A stretch of DNA of 40,160 nucleotides from assembly GCF_002155915.1 (NCBI RefSeq), contig NZ_MUME01000014.1, positions 1-40,160 of the forward strand, written 5' to 3'. The notes under the pieces are model-generated. The model was not told the DNA's origin. It worked only from the letters and a program-made list of their open reading frames with translations, and made no database searches. Of the stretch, positions 37,635 to 40,160 are shown in pieces. How positions within the stretch are numbered: position 1 is the stretch's first letter; each line of letters begins with the position of its first letter. The position numbers and the translations under genes were made by a program. This stretch comes from Streptomyces thermovulgaris. GTDB lineage: Bacteria; Actinomycetota; Actinomycetes; Streptomycetales; Streptomycetaceae.

Positions 37635-40136
37635 ATGTCCGTACTCACGCGCGATGAAGCGCAGACCCGTGCCCAGCTCCTCGACGTCCACCACTACACC
37701 GTCGACCTCGACCTGACCGGCGGGGAGGACACCTTCGACTCCGTGACCGTCATCCGGTTCACCGTACGGCCCGGCCAGGACGCCACGGACACGTTCGTCG
37801 AGCTCAAGCCCGCCGCCCTGCGCTCCGCCGCCCTCGACGGACAGCCCCTCGACCCGCAGAGCCTGACCGAGAACCGCCTGCCGCTGAAGAACCTCACCCC
37901 CGGCGAGCACGAGCTGCGCGTCGACGCCGTCATGCGCTACTCCCGCACCGGCGAGGGCATGCACCGCTTCACCGACCCCGCCGACGGCGAGACCTACGTC
38001 TACACGCAGATGTTCCTGGACGACGTCCAGCGGGTCTTCGCCGCCTTCGACCAGCCCGACCTCAAGGCCGTCTTCGAACTCACCGTCACGGCCCCCCGGG
38101 GCTGGACCGTCCTCGCCAACGGCGTCACCGAGCACCTCGGCGACGGCGTCTGGAAGGCCGCCCCCACCCCGCCGATCTCCACCTACCTCGTCGCCGTCGC
38201 CGCCGGCCCCTGGCACTCGGTGCGCACCGAGCACCGCGGTCTGCCCTTCGGCATCCACTGCCGCCGCTCCCTGGCCCCCCACCTCGACGCCGACGCCGAG
38301 GAGATCCTCGGCGTCACCCGCGCGTGCTTCGACCGCTACCACGAGAAGTTCGACGAGCCCTACCCCTTCGACTCCTACGACCAGGCGTTCGTCCCCGAGT
38401 TCAACGCCGGCGCCATGGAGAACCCCGGCCTGGTCACCTTCCGCGACGAGTTCGTCTACCGCTCCGCCGTCACCGACACCGAGCGGCAGACCCGCGCCAT
38501 GGTCATCGCCCACGAGATGGCCCACATGTGGTTCGGAGACCTCGTCACCCTCAAGTGGTGGGACGACATCTGGCTGAACGAGTCCTTCGCCGAGTACATG
38601 GGCTACCAGACCGTCGCCGAGGCCACCCGCTTCACCGACACCTGGACCGACTTCGGCGTCGCCCGCAAGGCCTGGGGCTACGACGCCGACCAGCGTCCCT
38701 CCACCCACCCCGTCGCCCCCGAGTCCGTCGGCGACACCGCCTCCGCCCTGCTCAACTTCGACGGCATCTCCTACGCCAAGGGCGCCTCCGCGCTGCGTCA
38801 GCTGGTCGCCTGGCTCGGCGAGAAGGACTTCCTGGCCGGCATCAACACCCACTTCGCCCGGCACAGGTTCGCCAACGCCACCCTCGCCGACTTCCTCGAC
38901 TCCCTCGCCTCTGCCACCGACCGCGACGTCCACGCCTGGGCCGACGCCTGGCTGCGCACCACCGGCGTCGACACGCTCACCGCGTCCGTCGACGCGGTGC
39001 CCGGCCGGTGGACCCTCACCCTGGACCGCGACGGCAGCCGCCCGCACCGGGTGACCGTCGGCGTGTACGACCGCGACCTCGGCGACGGGCGCACCCTGGT
39101 GCTGCGCGAGCGCTACGAGACCGACGTGCCGCACGCCGCCGCTCCCGAGCCGCGCCCCGGCACCCGGCCCGCCCTGGTCGTCCCCAACGACCTGGATCTG
39201 ACCTACGCCAAGATCCGCCTCGACGAGACCTCCCTGGAGACCGCCCTGCGGGGCCTGTCGGGCATCCCGGACGCGCTCACCCGGGCCGTCGTCTGGAACA
39301 GCCTGCGCGACATGGTCCGCGACGGCGACCTGGCCCCCTTCGACTACCTGGCCACCGCCGGCGCCCATCTGCCCGAGGAGACCGACCTGGCGCTGGTGCA
39401 GGGCGTCCTCGCCTTCGCCGGGCACATCGCCGACCGGTACCTGGAGCCGAAGGAGCGGCCCGCCGCCCTGAGCGCCCTCACCTCGCTGTGCCGGGACGTC
39501 ATCCGCCGCACCGAGGACGGCGACCACCCCGGCCTGCGGCTGATCGCGGTACGGCACTTCATCTCCGCCGCCGCCCACCCCGACACCATCGCCGCCTGGC
39601 TCGCCGAGGGCACCGTGCCGGGCGGGCCCGAGCTGGACCCCGAGCTGCGCTGGCGCATCCTCGCCCGGCTGGCCGTCCTCGGCGCCGTCGACGAGGACGC
39701 GATCGCCGCCGAGCTGGAGCGCGATCCGTCCGCCACCGGCCAGGAGGGCGCCGCCCGCTGCCGCGCCGCCCTGCCCGACGCCGAGGCCAAACGGGCGGCC
39801 TGGGAGGCGATGTTCGCCACCGACGAGCGCACCGACCTGTCCAACTACCTGTTCACCGCCACCGCCCAGGGCTTCTGGCAGCCCGAGCAGGCCGAGCTCC
39901 TGCGGGACTACGTCCCCCGCTTCTACCGGGACGCCGTCGCCCTCGCCGCCCGCCGCGGCCCCGCCATCGCCGAGGCCGCCGGCCGCTGGGCCTTCCCCGT
40001 CCACGCCGTCGACGCCGAGCACCTGCGCCTGGGCCGGGCCTGTCTGCGCGACGCCGACCCGGTCCCGGCGCTGCGCCGCAAGCTCGTCGACCAGCTCGAC
40101 GACCTGGCACGCGCGCTGCGGATCCGGGAGGCGTAG
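37635..40136 (+). CDS. pepN: Aminopeptidase N (M1 family zinc metallopeptidase)
   Basis: PepN removes N-terminal residues from peptides in the cytoplasm. The ~833-residue protein has the M1 signature elements: exopeptidase motif GAMEN at residues 259-263, zinc-binding HEMAH at 293-297, and the third ligand E316 in IWLNESFAEY. The N-terminal saddle domain and the C-terminal ERAP1-like helical domain (from about residue 510, LDLTYAKIRLDE) are both present, so the gene is full length. ATG 37635 (MSVLTRDEAQ) is preferred; ATG 37626 would add three residues. The last codons form the left arm of a 21-bp terminator-like inverted repeat. Confidence 0.94.
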   Translation: MSVLTRDEAQTRAQLLDVHHYTVDLDLTGGEDTFDSVTVIRFTVRPGQDATDTFVELKPAALRSAALDGQPLDPQSLTENRLPLKNLTPGEHELRVDAVMRYSRTGEGMHRFTDPADGETYVYTQMFLDDVQRVFAAFDQPDLKAVFELTVTAPRGWTVLANGVTEHLGDGVWKAAPTPPISTYLVAVAAGPWHSVRTEHRGLPFGIHCRRSLAPHLDADAEEILGVTRACFDRYHEKFDEPYPFDSYDQAFVPEFNAGAMENPGLVTFRDEFVYRSAVTDTERQTRAMVIAHEMAHMWFGDLVTLKWWDDIWLNESFAEYMGYQTVAEATRFTDTWTDFGVARKAWGYDADQRPSTHPVAPESVGDTASALLNFDGISYAKGASALRQLVAWLGEKDFLAGINTHFARHRFANATLADFLDSLASATDRDVHAWADAWLRTTGVDTLTASVDAVPGRWTLTLDRDGSRPHRVTVGVYDRDLGDGRTLVLRERYETDVPHAAAPEPRPGTRPALVVPNDLDLTYAKIRLDETSLETALRGLSGIPDALTRAVVWNSLRDMVRDGDLAPFDYLATAGAHLPEETDLALVQGVLAFAGHIADRYLEPKERPAALSALTSLCRDVIRRTEDGDHPGLRLIAVRHFISAAAHPDTIAAWLAEGTVPGGPELDPELRWRILARLAVLGAVDEDAIAAELERDPSATGQEGAARCRAALPDAEAKRAAWEAMFATDERTDLSNYLFTATAQGFWQPEQAELLRDYVPRFYRDAVALAARRGPAIAEAAGRWAFPVHAVDAEHLRLGRACLRDADPVPALRRKLVDQLDDLARALRIREA

Positions 40137-40160
40137 CCACCCGGATCCGCAGCGCGCGTG
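40108..40160 (+). terminator. 21-bp perfect inverted repeat spanning the pepN stop
   Basis: Bases 40108-40128 and 40140-40160 are exact reverse complements over 21 bases, with an 11-base loop that contains the pepN TAG. The left arm lies in coding sequence and the right arm reaches the window edge, so the repeat could be longer. It looks like a very strong terminator built partly inside the gene. Confidence 0.75.

Overview
This is a block of a Streptomyces (or very close actinomycete) chromosome. It has uniformly very high GC with strong third-position GC bias, frequent GTG starts, four-base start/stop overlaps, and actinobacterial signature families: bifunctional PriA, HGxxPAAW, DUF2752, TIGR03085 and the small trp-operon protein TrpM. 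From memory, the order (his genes, trpE, trpC-trpM-trpB-trpA, lgt, ADP-ribosylglycohydrolase genes, gltBD) is that of the S. coelicolor core chromosome. I see no IS elements, phage genes, CRISPR arrays, tRNA or rRNA genes.

Layout. (1) 24-4110, minus strand: a YbaK-type deacylase, a Lon-substrate-binding-domain protein, a helical-repeat protein and a beta-helix membrane protein. (2) 4324-11359, plus strand: a tightly coupled histidine operon, hisD-hisC-hisB-small membrane protein-hisH-priA-ridA-like-hisF, followed by an MFS transporter. Its promoter region holds a perfect inverted repeat. (3) 11399-12034, minus strand: a TIGR03085 protein divergent from hisI. (4) 12117-15731, plus strand: hisI, trpE and three small membrane-protein genes. 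(5) 15969-19199: trpC-trpM-trpB-trpA, ending in a 12-bp-stem terminator. (6) 19315-21263: a membrane-anchored DsbA-like protein and lgt. (7) 21340-28420, minus strand: a six-gene operon of four different ADP-ribosylglycohydrolase-family proteins, a class III CoA-transferase and a CitE-like lyase. (8) 28711-29442: a VIT/CCC1-type metal transporter. (9) 29933-35990: gltB-gltD (glutamate synthase) behind a long, relatively AT-rich, hairpin-containing leader. (10) 36135-37034, minus strand: a zinc metallopeptidase-like protein with a C-terminal zinc ribbon. (11) 37150-40136: a chorismate mutase and aminopeptidase N, ending in a 21-bp perfect inverted repeat.

How the genes fit together. PriA serves both histidine (HisA step) and tryptophan (TrpF step) synthesis, and no separate trpF is seen here. 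Chorismate mutase and TrpE compete for chorismate. GltBD makes the glutamate that donates nitrogen for hisC and feeds glutamine, which HisH and anthranilate synthase use. hisG, hisE, trpD and trpG are not in the window and must lie elsewhere.

The least understood parts are the ADP-ribosylglycohydrolase/CoA-transferase/lyase operon (one paralogue has lost a metal-binding Asp), the trpM reading frame that runs on into trpB, the hisD operator-like palindrome, the structured gltB leader, and the small membrane protein embedded in the his operon.
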